From the NCBI GenBank assembly GCA_904066235.2, contig CAJFCV020000003.1, forward strand, positions 8,618,001-8,682,000: DNA of 64,000 nt, read 5' to 3'. A model generated the notes under the pieces. That model ran no database searches. It was given only the letters and a program-made list of their open reading frames with translations, and had not been told where the DNA came from. The stretch is from Bursaphelenchus xylophilus (lineage: Eukaryota > Nematoda > Chromadorea > Rhabditida > Aphelenchoididae). Positions 38,001-50,326 of the stretch are shown in pieces (the stretch's first letter is position 1; each line of letters begins with the position of its first letter). Position numbers and translations under genes: made by a program.

Positions 38001-38908
38001 TTTCGATATTGTACATGACACCTAGAAATCGAAATTGATGGCGTTTGATAGATGGAGAATATAACAAAACTAAAGAGTGCGGTGTCCTCTAGAACCCCCA
38101 GCCTAGAACTGTTTACTCCAATAACGGAACAAAAACGAGATAAGCGCACTTACATTATCCATGGTCGTGAAAAACTCCCGAATTGGAGAAATTCTGTAAA
38201 ATAAAAGGAAAATATTTGGTGTCAATTGAAAGAAGAACACCTGCTCTTACTAATAACAACTTACTTGTCTAGTATTCATGCCATCTTCATGTAGAAACAG
38301 GCTATATCGAAAAGAGGGGAAAAATAATTTTCTTACGGGGGAGAAATTTGACACATCTGGGAATTCCCGGGTGATCAAGGGCGCAGCTCACAAAAATAGT
38401 TTTGAAGAAAATAAATTGGTGAGTAAAAACGGCGTCTTACTCACCAGCCAAAATGGGCGAGCCATTTTTGTTTCAACTTTCCGGATCGAACTTTTGGCGA
38501 GCCATTTTTGATCCAACTTTCCAAAAATTTGTCGTTCGGAGTAAGAATGTTTTTTGACTTTCCGAAATCGAAAATTTCCGGAAATTTTTCAAAATTTACT
38601 TTTTTTTTTAAAAAAAAGTGAAAACAGAAAAATTTCAAAAATTTTTCAGAAAATCTTTTATCTCCCGCTTTATATATGGCTTGAATAGTTTATTAATCAA
38701 CAATCGGCAAAATAAGGATGAAAATTGGATTTGTACATAAGGAATGAGACTTTGAAAGTAGTGGAATACCAGAAAAGGGTAGTTTTTTGAGACAAAATTC
38801 AGAAAATCATCGTTTTTCAACGGAAAAAATCGTTTTGTAGACCTTTTTCTAATAATCTTTCTTGTATCCAAAGTTTTTATGCTGTAAAAGTAATACCGTT
38901 TAAGTTTT
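35050..38908. other. gene-poor intergenic region
   Basis: Upstream of the BLTP3 start and downstream of the serpentine-receptor stop, no exon-like open frame is seen. The stretch 36651-36790 contains a short direct repeat around CAGCCTATACTTCCAAAAC (two copies 28 bases apart). The other notable object is the foldback element at 37282-38672. Confidence 0.6.
37282..38672. mobile_element. foldback element 3 (TA-flanked, 1391 bp)
   Basis: The ends TAAAGCGGGAGATAAAAGAT and their reverse complement lie between flanking TA dinucleotides. The outer arms continue through TTTCTGTTTTTACTTTTTTT for about 110 bp. A second mirrored block occurs inside: ACCATGGATAATGTAAGTGA near 37756 and its complement near 38155, followed by mirrored ACGAGATAA-type sequence. 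No transposase is visible. Confidence 0.75.
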
Positions 38909-40272
38909 CTACAAATTTGAAGAAGCCCGGAAAGTCTTTGGCAAGCCCAGAAAGAAGGAGCTCATCTGATTCTGCTCCAGACTGTTCGTCGGAGTTTTTG
39001 GCTGGCCTAAGCATCGATCCAACTGGAAGAAAACAGCGCCACACGCCAATGTTTGTATCCGATATTGTTTGATTACGAATAATGTGATCAGTGAGTCCAA
39101 AAGAGGCGACGCGGTTAGCCAAAGTTGAGTGATGACGATTACATTCTGATGAGTGATGGGCTCGATGAGAAGGAGGGCGGAGGAAAGCGCGAGGAAGGCG
39201 GGGACCTGAAAAAAAGCTTTTTGGCAAGCGAAGTGTTCCATCAACGTATTTTTCCGTATCTACTACCGAAATAAATCCATTGATTTTAAGTGAAAACGAT
39301 ATCCTATGGGGCAAAAATGAGCTTCTCTACTCACCTGACAAATCATAGGCACGACAGCTTGAGCCAGCGTTGCAAGCGCTACCTGTCTTGTTTCGAGTAA
39401 TCTCGTTCGATCATGAAGACATTGCACTACTTTGATGTGGTTGGCGACCAACCAAAACACGAGGAAATTGGATACAAAAGTAACAACATGGGCGACAACG
39501 GTAAGTGAGGCATACGCGAAAAAGAGCCATCGGGCAATGTCATGATGAGCATTCGATATCACAATCAACAGTATCACTGGGAGTAAGTCCATTACTGCAC
39601 ATACAACGAAAGCGCGGTAACCTGAAAAGGAAATTTGCAATAACGAAAGATAATGCTGTAAATGAAATTAGTCATCAAAATGATGACAGACGGTTTCACT
39701 GCTTACCAGAGAAGATCCGATCGTATGTCCGCGGCCTGGACGCCGCAACAATTCGACTCAACGAAACCGGAACTAATGCACAAATCATAACGCCGAAGGA
39801 ACCGTAGAATGCAAAGGCCGAGTAGGACATGACACTGATTGGAATGTGGAAGTGAGAGGACAAGTTTACATAACCCATAAATGCGTAGAGGAGTGCTAAA
39901 ATATATTATAGTTATGAAAGGGGAAAAATTATATATTTACAACTTATGGTTGCTGTTTGATTTGATTCAATATAACTCACCACAAACACTGTCGACAAAA
40001 GCTAAATTGGCAACGAATAATCGATAATCGCCGCGAATATTGACCAACGAGATGAAGAACACGTATAGCGAAACCAACAGCCCGAACAAAGCAGTTGTGA
40101 CCACGAGGATGGCAATGTAGACCCGGAAGGCTTCTTCTTTGCATCGATGGACTTGGGCCGCGTTCACGGCCGAATTAATGTCCAAATCGGTGTCGGTGAA
40201 GTTGAAAGACGGAGAGTCGAAGAACGAGAAATTGGTGATGGTCGGAGAAATTATGGTCATGACGGAGGCCAT
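38909..40272 (-). CDS. nematode serpentine (7TM GPCR-like) receptor
   Basis: Exons 40272-39981, 39895-39707, 39621-39335 and 39205-38909 join in phase (1, 1, 0) to give 354 aa. The N-terminus carries N-glycosylation-like sites (NFSF; NFTD). Seven hydrophobic segments can be counted: YIAILVVTTALFGLLVSLYVFF; LFVANLAFVDSV; ISVMSYSAFAFYGSFGVMICALV; AFVVCAVMDLLPVILLIVI; WLFFAYASLTVVAHVVTFVSNF; VPAFLALSSALLLIEPI; and QLWLTASPLLDSLITLFVI. The last ends in KQYR, close to the D-x-L-x(6)-K-x-YR pattern of the Str-type chemoreceptor superfamily. Such receptors usually sit in sensory cilia, but ligand and cell type cannot be read here. The exact sr- class is uncertain. Confidence 0.75.
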
Positions 40273-43200
40273 TTTACTCGAGGAAAATCATGAGGGGATA
40301 TCCGTTATTGCTGAGATCAGATTGTCGTTCATATTCGATCTAAAATTCGGCGGTGTTGCACGATACATCATGATAATAGGACGCTATATCCAGTGGAATA
40401 TCTTCAACAAAAGTCACGCTGAAAATGAAAATGCCGCGGTTTCAAGAAGGGCCAGAAGCAAAAGAGGAAGAGCAAATGCGGAAGTAGAAGGGTCAAATAA
40501 AATCTCAAGGTGATTAACTGAAAATGGAGATAAAAATGACGCACGACCTGTAGAATTTCGTGGTGGGAAAGAGAAAAGTTATCCGTGCTGATTGTAACAA
40601 ACCGATTCATTTTGAAATTTGGCCGATAGACAGAGATCCTTAGGCCAAAAAAATGTTACTTTAAATTGACTTTGTACGGAAAGAAAGAAAAGTGAAAATA
40701 AGTCATCTATGAAGGAAAAAAAAACATCTCTGGCCTTTCGAAAACAATCCATTTGTGAGGCAAAATTAGTTGAACTCCAGAGAAGATTAGGGACTCTCCA
40801 GAGACGAACCACGCTGTTTTTTGCAGGATTAACGTCATTTATTCTAATTTTTGAGCAAAAAATGGTTCTGGCTAATTCCTCATTTTGCAAAAAAACCTTA
40901 TATTACTGATTATAATTAGAAATTTAAACCATTGTACAACAATAACTAAATCGCTGCAAAACGAAAGTTATAAAGTTTCACTGATTTTTCAAAATCAATG
41001 TTCACCCCATTTCTGCGCCAAAACTCGACCCAGCAACAAAAATAAAAGCCGAGAACTGCTGTTACCACCTTTATATATGCATATAATAATACGCTGACGT
41101 CGCTGCTTATTTTTAGACCGTCCAAAAAAAATAACTTTTTAATTCGGTTTATTTACGACACGGAGGAATGCCAAAAATAATACTGTCTATCCGCACAAAA
41201 ACTAAAAGGAAAACAATTATCATCACATCGCGCACATCCATCTCTTTCACATATTTTGTAAACAAGCTTAGCTTACGTTAGCACATGAAAGCCGCCGTCC
41301 AAGGGTGGCTTATTTTGTATTTAGTGCCTTATTTAAGATTATACCGTAAGAAGATCACTGTACTTTGACCGACGTAAGAAGATAACACTCAAGATAACAC
41401 AAGCCTTTGGAGACATCTAATAATAATTTTGTCCGAATAGTAAAATAAAATTTACACAGCTGAAAATCGCCTATACTTTCCAAACCACAGCTTTTGAAAT
41501 GCCAAGTAATGTCATCCTTATTAGTCTGCCCTATTTAGTTCGAGCCCCTGAATATAGTATGCAAGATACATCCGGAAGCCGACAAAGCCGTGGCTGATGT
41601 TATTAGAGGGTTTCAAAATTGTCACGAAATTTTTAATGCACTTACAAGGACAACTGAACTCAACGTTGTTAAAAAAAGTCAAAGTGAAAGAATAGCAATT
41701 CTCCTCAAAGAATTGCTACTCTTTTTATAGCTGAACAAAATTAAGTTTAAATAAATGAAAAAGTGCTTCCCCTAACTAATTCGATTATTAAAAATTTGTT
41801 GGAACTGCAAATGGATTACTCGGAAATTACTATTAGGAGAGCTAAATGTAGTTATCCAAAAAAAAATACTTCAAGAAATGCACCGGATGTAAGAAAACTG
41901 CTATAATATTAGAATAGGACCGAATTAGAATCGTGAAAGAATGGGTTTCTTTAATTATAAAAACTCTAACAAAAAGAAATGTTCGATGATCAAGACTTTG
42001 ATTTTCTACTAATTTTCTGTATATTATATACTATAAGAAGCTATGTATTATGTTCGGCTGACACAAGAGCTTAAATACAAAAGTGTCAAACTTTCACAAG
42101 GTTTGGATAAAAAATCACGGTTGTTTCTGCATTATTAATGGATATATTATACATCAAACCCTGCTCCCTCCGCAAAAGATGGGAGAAAATGATGATGTAG
42201 TAGGTTGTTTGATCCTGAGAATTCTAATATTATATTAGGGGTGTAAGGAATTACGTTACAAAAAGGGAATATGTCTCTGACTAGCCTATGGAACGACAGA
42301 GGGGTGTACGCGGTGTGTATTTGTAAAATAATAGTGCCACAATGTAAGACAGCGATTCTAATTTTAGGAAGACATTATTTATACTGTTAAAAATGCAAGA
42401 CTTTTGACGCCGACCTCGTTAATGTGCAACATTTCCAAGCTCTTACTTTATTTAGTAATTTTACAGCACTTTTACATGCAGCTGTTAATTGTTTTATCGC
42501 TCTTATTATGTACACTCACAAATCTTTAAAACAACTCATACATATACGACTTATTTACATTATCAAAGCCAACCTTACATCAAATGTCTAAAACCAAAAA
42601 AAATTCCAATCATACGCTTTAAAACAAAATTTTGAAAGTTCGGGAAGCGCCTTTCCTCATCGAACTCTCAGCCTTTGCCTGACACCACCCGTAATTACCG
42701 AAACCCTTTTCCCAAGTGGCATTTCCTTCCAATGCTGATTAACAATTCTTCTTCTGTTGTTCATAAGCACTTGGAGACGCCTTCTCAAAGAACGGGGAAC
42801 TTCAGAAGAAAGGGGGCACTCCGCCGTTGGAGGAAAACGTATCTCCAGAAAATCCCACGCAAAATGTTTTGAAAAAGTTTTTGAAGAAAAAAATTAAGAA
42901 TTCCAGAGGTTATATTCTATATAGCTAAAAGAGAGTCGATGAACGGCCAGATTTCTTTATGAAGACTTTGTAAAAGTGAGAGTCTTAATTTGGAACGCCT
43001 TACAAAGCAATTATGTAAAGTAGGACAAGTAGAGCCAGATGAGAGTCGGCTCAAGTATACAAAAATATTTTCTGACAAGACATTATGAGTCATCGACCGA
43101 TTACTGTACAATTCTTTGACAAATAATCAATTTGGCTAGTCAAGGTCAAATGAGACAAAAACAGTTCTACCTAGCGTGCCCGTTAAAATCCAACAAAGAC

Positions 43201-45054
43201 TTTATGATATTACAATGATGACATAAAACGTAAAGTTCCTTGTGATTTCGGGTTCCAAAATTTACGCGTAGACGACCACTGTAGCGCAAATCTTTCCATT
43301 TTAACAAATACCGTTTCCCGTGTAGGCGACGATATCTATTATAGTTCTAACGTTCGTTCGCAAAGACTACTTTTTATATCCCCACTGACGCTAATTAATG
43401 AATAAACATCAGAGAGTTTCGGGTTCAGTCGATAAAATTTTAAAATTGTTTAAAAAATTTAAAGACGCCATTTCCGTCGCATCTTTGGATTATTTGCCAA
43501 AAGAGTCGAATTTCAACTCCGTTAAAGAGTTCCTTGAGTCGACTTTTATACAAAGAATTCAAACCGAACGTTTCCGGTCGGTTAGATAAGTATTTGGAAA
43601 GTATTGAAAGAATTCTTATGATACAATCAAGAGTAGAAATAAAAGAGGACAGGTACGGAGAAAAAATGTGAAGAAAACTGTGGAAAATTTTATCAATATG
43701 TACATAATGTTACACTTCTTTTATCAGAAGTTTAAATCATTGTAACTCATCTTAGGGCGATTTTTACTTGATTTTCTTTTTTCTGTTACTTAAATTTCCC
43801 AAAGTCACATTAAAACCCTATTTGAATGCTAATACAATCTCCAAACCCACTCACTAAAAAGTAGACCGATTTTGTCTTAACAAAAAAGCTGAGACCAGAC
43901 TCAAGTCTTTGTCTAACAACCCTATGTATGATGACGAGAAATCCCCAAAAAACGTGGCCCATTGTTTCAAAAGAGTTTTTGAAATCTTGGACCTTGCAAC
44001 AAAGAAGATTACATTTCTAATGCCGCCGCTGAACCTCGAGTTGTGGCACAAGGTATAACAGATGTTGTCTATGACAAAAAAATGGGAAAATGTGACTTAG
44101 GGGCAGGAAAATAAAGTTAAGTGTGATAATTTTGACGAGAGCTCGATGAAATTAAGATCCTGGTTTTCTTAGAATCGCTGATGAATTTTTGTTTATAAGG
44201 TTGCAAAAAACCCCTCTAAAAACCGCCCAAAAATTTCATCTTTTGCTATTCCCAATAAAAAACTATCCATTATTTTGTTCCTAAAGTATCAAAAGCTAAC
44301 CTGTAATGTTATGTGCGCGAACCTATAAAACCCTAGGACATATCGAAATTTGCAAAAGTTTCTTTTCGACAAACGTTCCAAATTTTGCTAGCAAACTTCA
44401 GATGTTTCGTGCTTTGACGATACGCTTGTGCAAACAGTCCACCTTCTGCGTTATGTAAACTCGACGTGTCCAAGTTTATCCGCCGGAAGAACAAATGTGC
44501 CGCAGGGCATGGGAAAGGGAGGGTACTTTGGACGGAACGACATTGATGGAACGAAATTGCGACAGATCGAGATTATATCGACTGCACTGGGTGCAAAGTT
44601 GGCAGACGGGATCACGAGGCCTTCATTTACTAACCAATGAAAATTTAAAAATCTGATCAAAACATAGAACTTAGAGCTGGAAGAACATCAGTTGTCTCCT
44701 TTGGTACCCTCTTATGGGTAAATAAATTTCAAATTTATAAATCCAAATTAAATTTATGACATCACTTCCTCAAATAACAATAAATATAAAAACTGGCCTT
44801 CCCCCCACGCCCTATTAAATTTTTTGTTGAACATTATAAGATGACGTTCGAGTAAACGTTGACATTTCATATTAGCCAATCTCTTCGGAAAATAAAACCC
44901 CCACAAAAACAGGACCTGATTAACTTTCCATGGACATTACTTTATAAACAAAAAACTTGGGCAAAAAATTTTTTTTTTAAATAGTTAAAATAAAAATCGA
45001 AAAAAATTTAAATAGGAATTTATTAAGAATTAAATACATAGTAATATAATTACA
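40273..45054. other. gene-poor intergenic region
   Basis: Nearly 4.8 kb without a supportable exon. Open frames are short, AT-biased and lack family likeness or matching splice sites. No tRNA, array or palindrome was noticed. It separates the serpentine receptor from the PAN-domain gene. Confidence 0.55.
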
Positions 45055-48000
45055 TCACTTTCTACAATCCACTGTACACCATTCCAGTCGTTTCGTCGCC
45101 GATTTTTGGATGATTCCGAAGCATTTGCCCAGAATTGGACAACAAACATCCGGAGGGCATCCGTTCCGTCGAATCTGCTCCACCATTTCGGCTGAAAATT
45201 GGGGGGCGTTAGGGGAAACGACTAAATTGCAAAGACATACGGGCAAATAAACAGTTTTGAGGGAATGTTTCGGGTACAAAGGTTGTTTTAGCCAAAAAAA
45301 AACATAGAGTTTTGAAAATTAAAAAACTTTCTAATTTTTCGTTCAAAATTCCCGAAAACGCAAGATTTTAGATCAGTCGAATGCAAAATTTTGTCTCATT
45401 GGCAGGCGAAACAAAAAGGCTTTCAAAAATTCTGAAAATTAAAATTTTAATTTTTGCTTTTAGAGGTTTAAAATGCTTTTCGTACAAGTACATATTTCTT
45501 TTTTGAACACGAATTCTTATGATCTTCCGGAATTTAAAAAAACAATTCTAACTTTCTCACCTATTGTCATCTCCTTTCCGCTGCTCTCACACTTCCTTCG
45601 ATCTGTTCCACAGACTCGTTTGCCTTCACAAATCTTTTTCCTGACCTGAACATTCTCATCGCCGCTACACGAGCTCCATTCTGACCATGTTGCTGATCTC
45701 AATATCCGACTTTCCCTTCCCACCTCCAACTTCTCCACAAAATCTTTTCTTTTCGATGGTCCAGTTCGCCTTCGAGGTGCTGCAAATCTCCTCGAAGCCG
45801 CTGATGTTGTATTACAGGAGGTCTCAAAGTAGTCGACAAGATCGGAATTTTCGCTGGTAAAAAGGTCTGGTTGGGTGGTTCGGTCTTCTGTGTTCAGAAT
45901 GCAGTTTAGTTGGGGCTCCTGAAAACGGGGAAAATGAATACAGTAGAACCTATGTATAAAAAAATCCTGTACAGCAAAAAATTATTTTTCAGACAATTTC
46001 AAGGGTCCCAAGAGTAACATATGTGCCAAAAATTTTTTTTTCCGTACAAGCCCTTCTATAACGAAAAAATTTGTTGGTTCCTATTAGAACTAAGAGTGAA
46101 GACAGAAGATTTCGGAGGAAAATTTTGAAAATTTTTCGAATTCACTTTTTTTTGAAAAAGAGAGTAAAAATCGAGAAATTTTATGGGTCGGCGAGTAGGA
46201 ATCGAAATAGCTTTCAAAATTTCCATTTTTGGAGTGAATTCCGAGTTTACTTTTTTTTCGCCTTTTTTTGGAGTAAACTCAGAATTTACTCGCCGAAGGT
46301 GCCGGCGAGTAAATCCAGAGTTTACTCCCGGGGAACAGTCGACCCATGGGCGCAAAAATTTTTTTTTATTTGCGTTAGTAATTCGCGCCGAACTTTCGAA
46401 AAATTTTGCCGAATCCTGACTGGGAGGCTCCAGCCAGGATTCGCGGGGTTCCTGACTCTTCGTACAGTCAAAACTTCCTGACTGTGGTCAATTCAGGAAT
46501 CCCGCGATTCTTGACTGGGTGAGGGGTCAATAACTGTTGACTAGGACGAAGAAATAGGGAGAAAAAACGAAGAGAACGAGAGAAACGCGCGCTATTTCGT
46601 GCTGTCTCTGCCTCTCAGCGCCCTCTTTCCGTTTCGCGCTCTCTCTCTCTTTTTCGAAAGAAAGAGCGAGAGAGCGCAAAAAAAGGAGAGAGCGAAAGAG
46701 CGGGAAACGAAAAGAGGGCGCAGAGAGGCAGAGAGAGCACGAAATAGCGCGCGTTTCTCTCGCTCTCTTCGTTTTTTCTCCCCGTTTCTTCGTCTCAGGT
46801 GACTGGGATGTCGATTTTGAGGCCGCCCAGTCAAAAACATTCCTGACTGCAGGAATCGCGGGATTCCTGACTCGGAGGCTCCCAGTCAGGATTCGCCAAA
46901 ATTTTTCGTAAGTTTTCCTGGGTCATCTGTGCCTCTGTGATAGCTGAGGAAATAATTGGAAGCGAGCAAAATCCAGATTTACTCGCCGCCATTCGATTTC
47001 TCGGCCCCGGCGAGTAAACTCCCAGTTTACGCCCGAAAATCAAAATTTTTTCCAAATCTTGGAGTAAACTTCGTGTTTACTTTTTTTTTGGGAGTAAAAA
47101 AAATTTTTACTCCAAAATCGAAAAAAAAGTGAATTCGAAAAATTTTCCTCCGAAATCTTCTGTCTTCACTCTTAACTATTAAGATTTGTGGCTCAAAATT
47201 CAACACTGTTTTTCACAAGTACTCAAGCACTCTTTTCTTACTTCAAAATAAAACATTCCACTGGCACACTTGAATCCGTACAACTGCCTGCTGTTTAGGC
47301 AGTTATCAAAGCAATGTTGCAGCGAAGGAGCATCCACCACCGTCTCCGCAAAGCCCACCAAAATCTTTTGTGGGAATCTGTTGTAGACCGAGGATGGGCA
47401 TTCTCTGTAATATGACAAAAAAACGTTATTTGCAACATTTGTAAAGTCAGATATTATGCGACGAGATGAAAATGGCGTATTTTAAACAAAACAAGTATTC
47501 ATGCAATTCTTACCCCGCCAATTTCTCCTCGATGCATATCCTTTCGTAATAATCAGTACCGGCTTTTTGTTTCAGCTGTCCATTGCCTAAGGGCACAGCC
47601 GTTTCTCTTGATAACACACAAATTCCGTCGTTGTCGTATTCAAAGGAATTACACTGCGGCGCGTTCGGACTGATGTCCTAAAGAAGATTTGTAAAATACG
47701 AAACTTTCTATGTTGTTTGTTAAAAACTCCAAGCCGAAAATCAAAACTTACTTTCAGCGCCGTTGGACTTGAGCAAAACTCGATACACTCATCTAACGTC
47801 ACACTCTCCAGCCTCATGTCATCATGTTGATGCAACTCGAAATCCGATGTTTTCAAAAACCTCGCCAGTTGCCCTGTTTCACAAGCCTTATTTTTCTCCA
47901 ACTCGGTTGCAATCAAATTGTTAACCATAGTGTTATGATTATGCGGACTGTCCAAAGGCTTTGCCGAACTGAAAACGTCTGGCGTCGGGGCTTCTGTTGG

Positions 48001-49842
48001 AGTCAATTCGGATATTGCAGCTATTGCCTGAGGCTCTTGGGTCGTAATCAGAGGTATTTCTGGTTGAGGTGGGGGAGTAGTGGGTTGAATGATAGAGGTA
48101 GTCGTGCGTTCTTCCCTGTCAAAGAAGTCGAGGGGCTTCTGAGTAACGGGTTTTGTCCGTACCACGCCATCTTCATGTTGCTCTGGAGGCTTACATGTGA
48201 CCGCGGCTGTGGGCTCGAAATAGTCGCGGGTTTGGAAACGGAGCAGCCTAAAAATGATTTCATTGAGTATTTGGGATAATGAAAATGGCATAACAAAAAC
48301 CTAGCTATTTTTATATAGACTAAAAGAAGCAGTAAATAAAGAACTGAAACGTCATAGACACCGATCTCTTCTGAAAGTCACTAAAGATTTGCAAAGAAAG
48401 CTCTCTACCCAAAATCAACAGATTGGTTCAAACTTTGCATACGTATCCCACATGTATGAGCCATAAGAAGCTTACCTCGCGGGACTCTGATCTCCAACAT
48501 GAGCAAAAAGATCGCACACCTGGTTGACGTTGTCGTAGACAAAAGACCGGCAACTGTAGACGCCAACTTGGCTCAATAAACATTGTGTTTTACATTGGAC
48601 TAGAGATATACTGGACCTGCGTTCATATGGCTGTGCATTCACAATGATACTATTTGCGTATCGGCGGAAGCATGGGTCACCTAAAGAAGTCATATCATTT
48701 ATGCAAAATTCCGATATCCGATTTTTTGAAATTGACAATACATGTCACCGTGACATATTTTTAAAAAAGGCTAGTGTTTGCATGAAATAGAATTTAGACA
48801 GAAAATTCTTAACAATGATTTTTTTTTAATTTCAAAAAATTATGTACATATCTCATCATCACATTATTTTGGGAAATTAAAATTTTTGGAAAGTGAATTG
48901 AATGATGACATATTTTTGTGAAATTAATATTTTTTGGTTCTTGACCAATTTCATGATAAATCTCATTTTCCTGACCCATAAAATCGCCACTTACTCAGGT
49001 CGGGTATGCCCGTTACAACTTGTTTCTCATTCTGCAAACTGGGCTCCCGCACTCCGCCGGCCGGGTCCCGAAACGAACTCGCACTGTGCGTGGGATTCGA
49101 ATCCAAACTGTTGGAGACGGCGCCATATGCAAAAACTTGTTTGTCTCTGCTCTGCAAAACAACGAACAGGGATTACGTGGAAAGCGAACGAGTAATCGGA
49201 GCAAGCCGATCATCGGCATAATTGGAACTTACAACCGACGTGGGAAGACGCTCTTGTCTTCGACTTGTTGGCGGAGGTAGGCCGTATGAGGCGGAGTTGA
49301 GCTCGTCGTCGAGAGCTACCTAAAATCTTGTCGCCATAATTTTCGCGCCGATAGAGAAAAAATTTTTTTTGGGGGAGAAAGCTGAAAAAAGTGGAAAACA
49401 AGCCAATTACAATAAAAAAATATAAGAGAAAAAGTGAGTTTGGAAAATAATAAAGCTAATTATACACACATAATAAGCAAAATAGGGGCGTTTTTTGGAA
49501 AACAAAAATTTTAAAAGACTTTAATTTTTTGTCAGAACTCGTAAAATCGATATGCATATATGAAGACCAAAACCATAAATCATGAACCCAAGACAATAAT
49601 AAAACTCCTTGAGGGCAAAATTTCATCATAAAAATCAAAACCCCAAAAAGTTACCAAAGATCCCAAAGATTACTCAAAAATTTCACTTACGTCATCGTGA
49701 AGTACCCTGTGTTCTGACGGGCTAAAATACGACCAGGATATGAGCTTTTTCGTCTCGCTTACCTGAACTGTCTAAAATCAGGTAGTCGTTTGACGGCTCT
49801 GGTCCACTCCAAGAAAGCGATCAGCACAATCAATTGTCTCAT
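45055..49842 (-). CDS. secreted protein with three PAN/Apple domains and a TSP1-like motif
   Basis: Ten exons join in phase: 49842-49763, 49721-49691, 49319-49233, 49151-48995, 48680-48476, 48247-47752, 47677-47514, 47404-47242, 45918-45561 and 45191-45055; 625 aa. MRQLIVLIAFLEWTRA is a signal peptide. PAN domain 1 begins at DPCFRRYANS and contains CRSFVYD; domain 2 follows a Pro/Thr-rich linker and contains CIEFC and CNSFEYD; domain 3 contains CPSSVYNRF, CFDNC and CILN. The C-terminal part has ATWSEWSSCS, a WSxWSxC thrombospondin-1 motif, then a Cys-rich end (CPPDVCCPILGKCFG). PAN domains bind protein or sugar and are common in worm apical matrix proteins such as NOAH, but no ZP domain is present here. 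A 31-nt micro-exon (49691-49721) is needed to keep frame. The 1.3 kb intron 45919-47241 holds foldback element 4. Confidence 0.8.
46093..47172. mobile_element. foldback element 4 with perfect-palindrome core (1080 bp), in an intron
   Basis: AGAGTGAAGACAGAAGATTT and its complement form the ends, with TA on both outer sides. Outer arms run about 90 bp. Inside are mirrored blocks of GAGTAAACTC/GAGTTTACTC type and of GACTGGGAGGCTCC type. The centre, about 46556-46783, is a near-perfect 228 bp palindrome with a purine-rich right half (GAGAGAGCGCAAAAAAAGGA) and a pyrimidine-rich left half. Arg/Ser-rich open frames there are artefacts of this composition. Confidence 0.82.
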
Positions 49843-50326
49843 TGATCCATAAAATGTCGAGAGATCCCTTGCTTTTCGTCAAGCTGCCATAAGCTGTTTG
49901 AAAACTCTTGAGAAAGCAATTAACCAAAATTAGTGGAATATTGAGGTCAGCACGAAAAGAAAATCACAAAAAATGGGCGGAAAACAAAATGCCTTCTGCT
50001 GACGGTCTTCGGAGGGGCGGCCTTCTGGAGGCGGGCGGTAGATGGAAAAGAAATCGGACCTCATGCCGAAGGCTGGGGGAGATCTGCGTCCACCGTCTGC
50101 GGCAGCGAGGCGAGGAGGTTTAGGTTCGGGAGGACGATTAACTAACAAATTCTTTTTTTTTTCTTCGCTCCGTTGCGGCATTGTACACAAGGCGTCTAGA
50201 TTTATGACCCACAAAACTGGGAAGGGTTACGTCAATGGCAAACTGGATTTATTCGCGCGGAGTAATAACAAGAGGAAAAGGTTACAAAGAATAGAGTAAA
50301 AACAAACATTGAACAAGATTAGGCGG
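49843..50326. other. short intergenic stretch
   Basis: It lies between the PAN-gene start and the stop of the next minus-strand gene. A GC-rich patch at about 50000-50140 (GGAGGCGGGCGG; GGCAGCGAGGCGAGG) gives open frames on both strands but no splice or family support. It may hold the PAN-gene promoter. Confidence 0.4.

Noticed and set aside
44428..44640. Possible small gene (70 aa) near 44.5 kb
   Set aside because: Composition looks somewhat protein-like, but there is no splice site, signal peptide or recognisable family, and the opposite strand has an equally long frame.
46592..46840. Arg/Ser-rich protein
   Set aside because: Open frames exist on both strands only because of the purine/pyrimidine palindrome; composition is repeat-derived.
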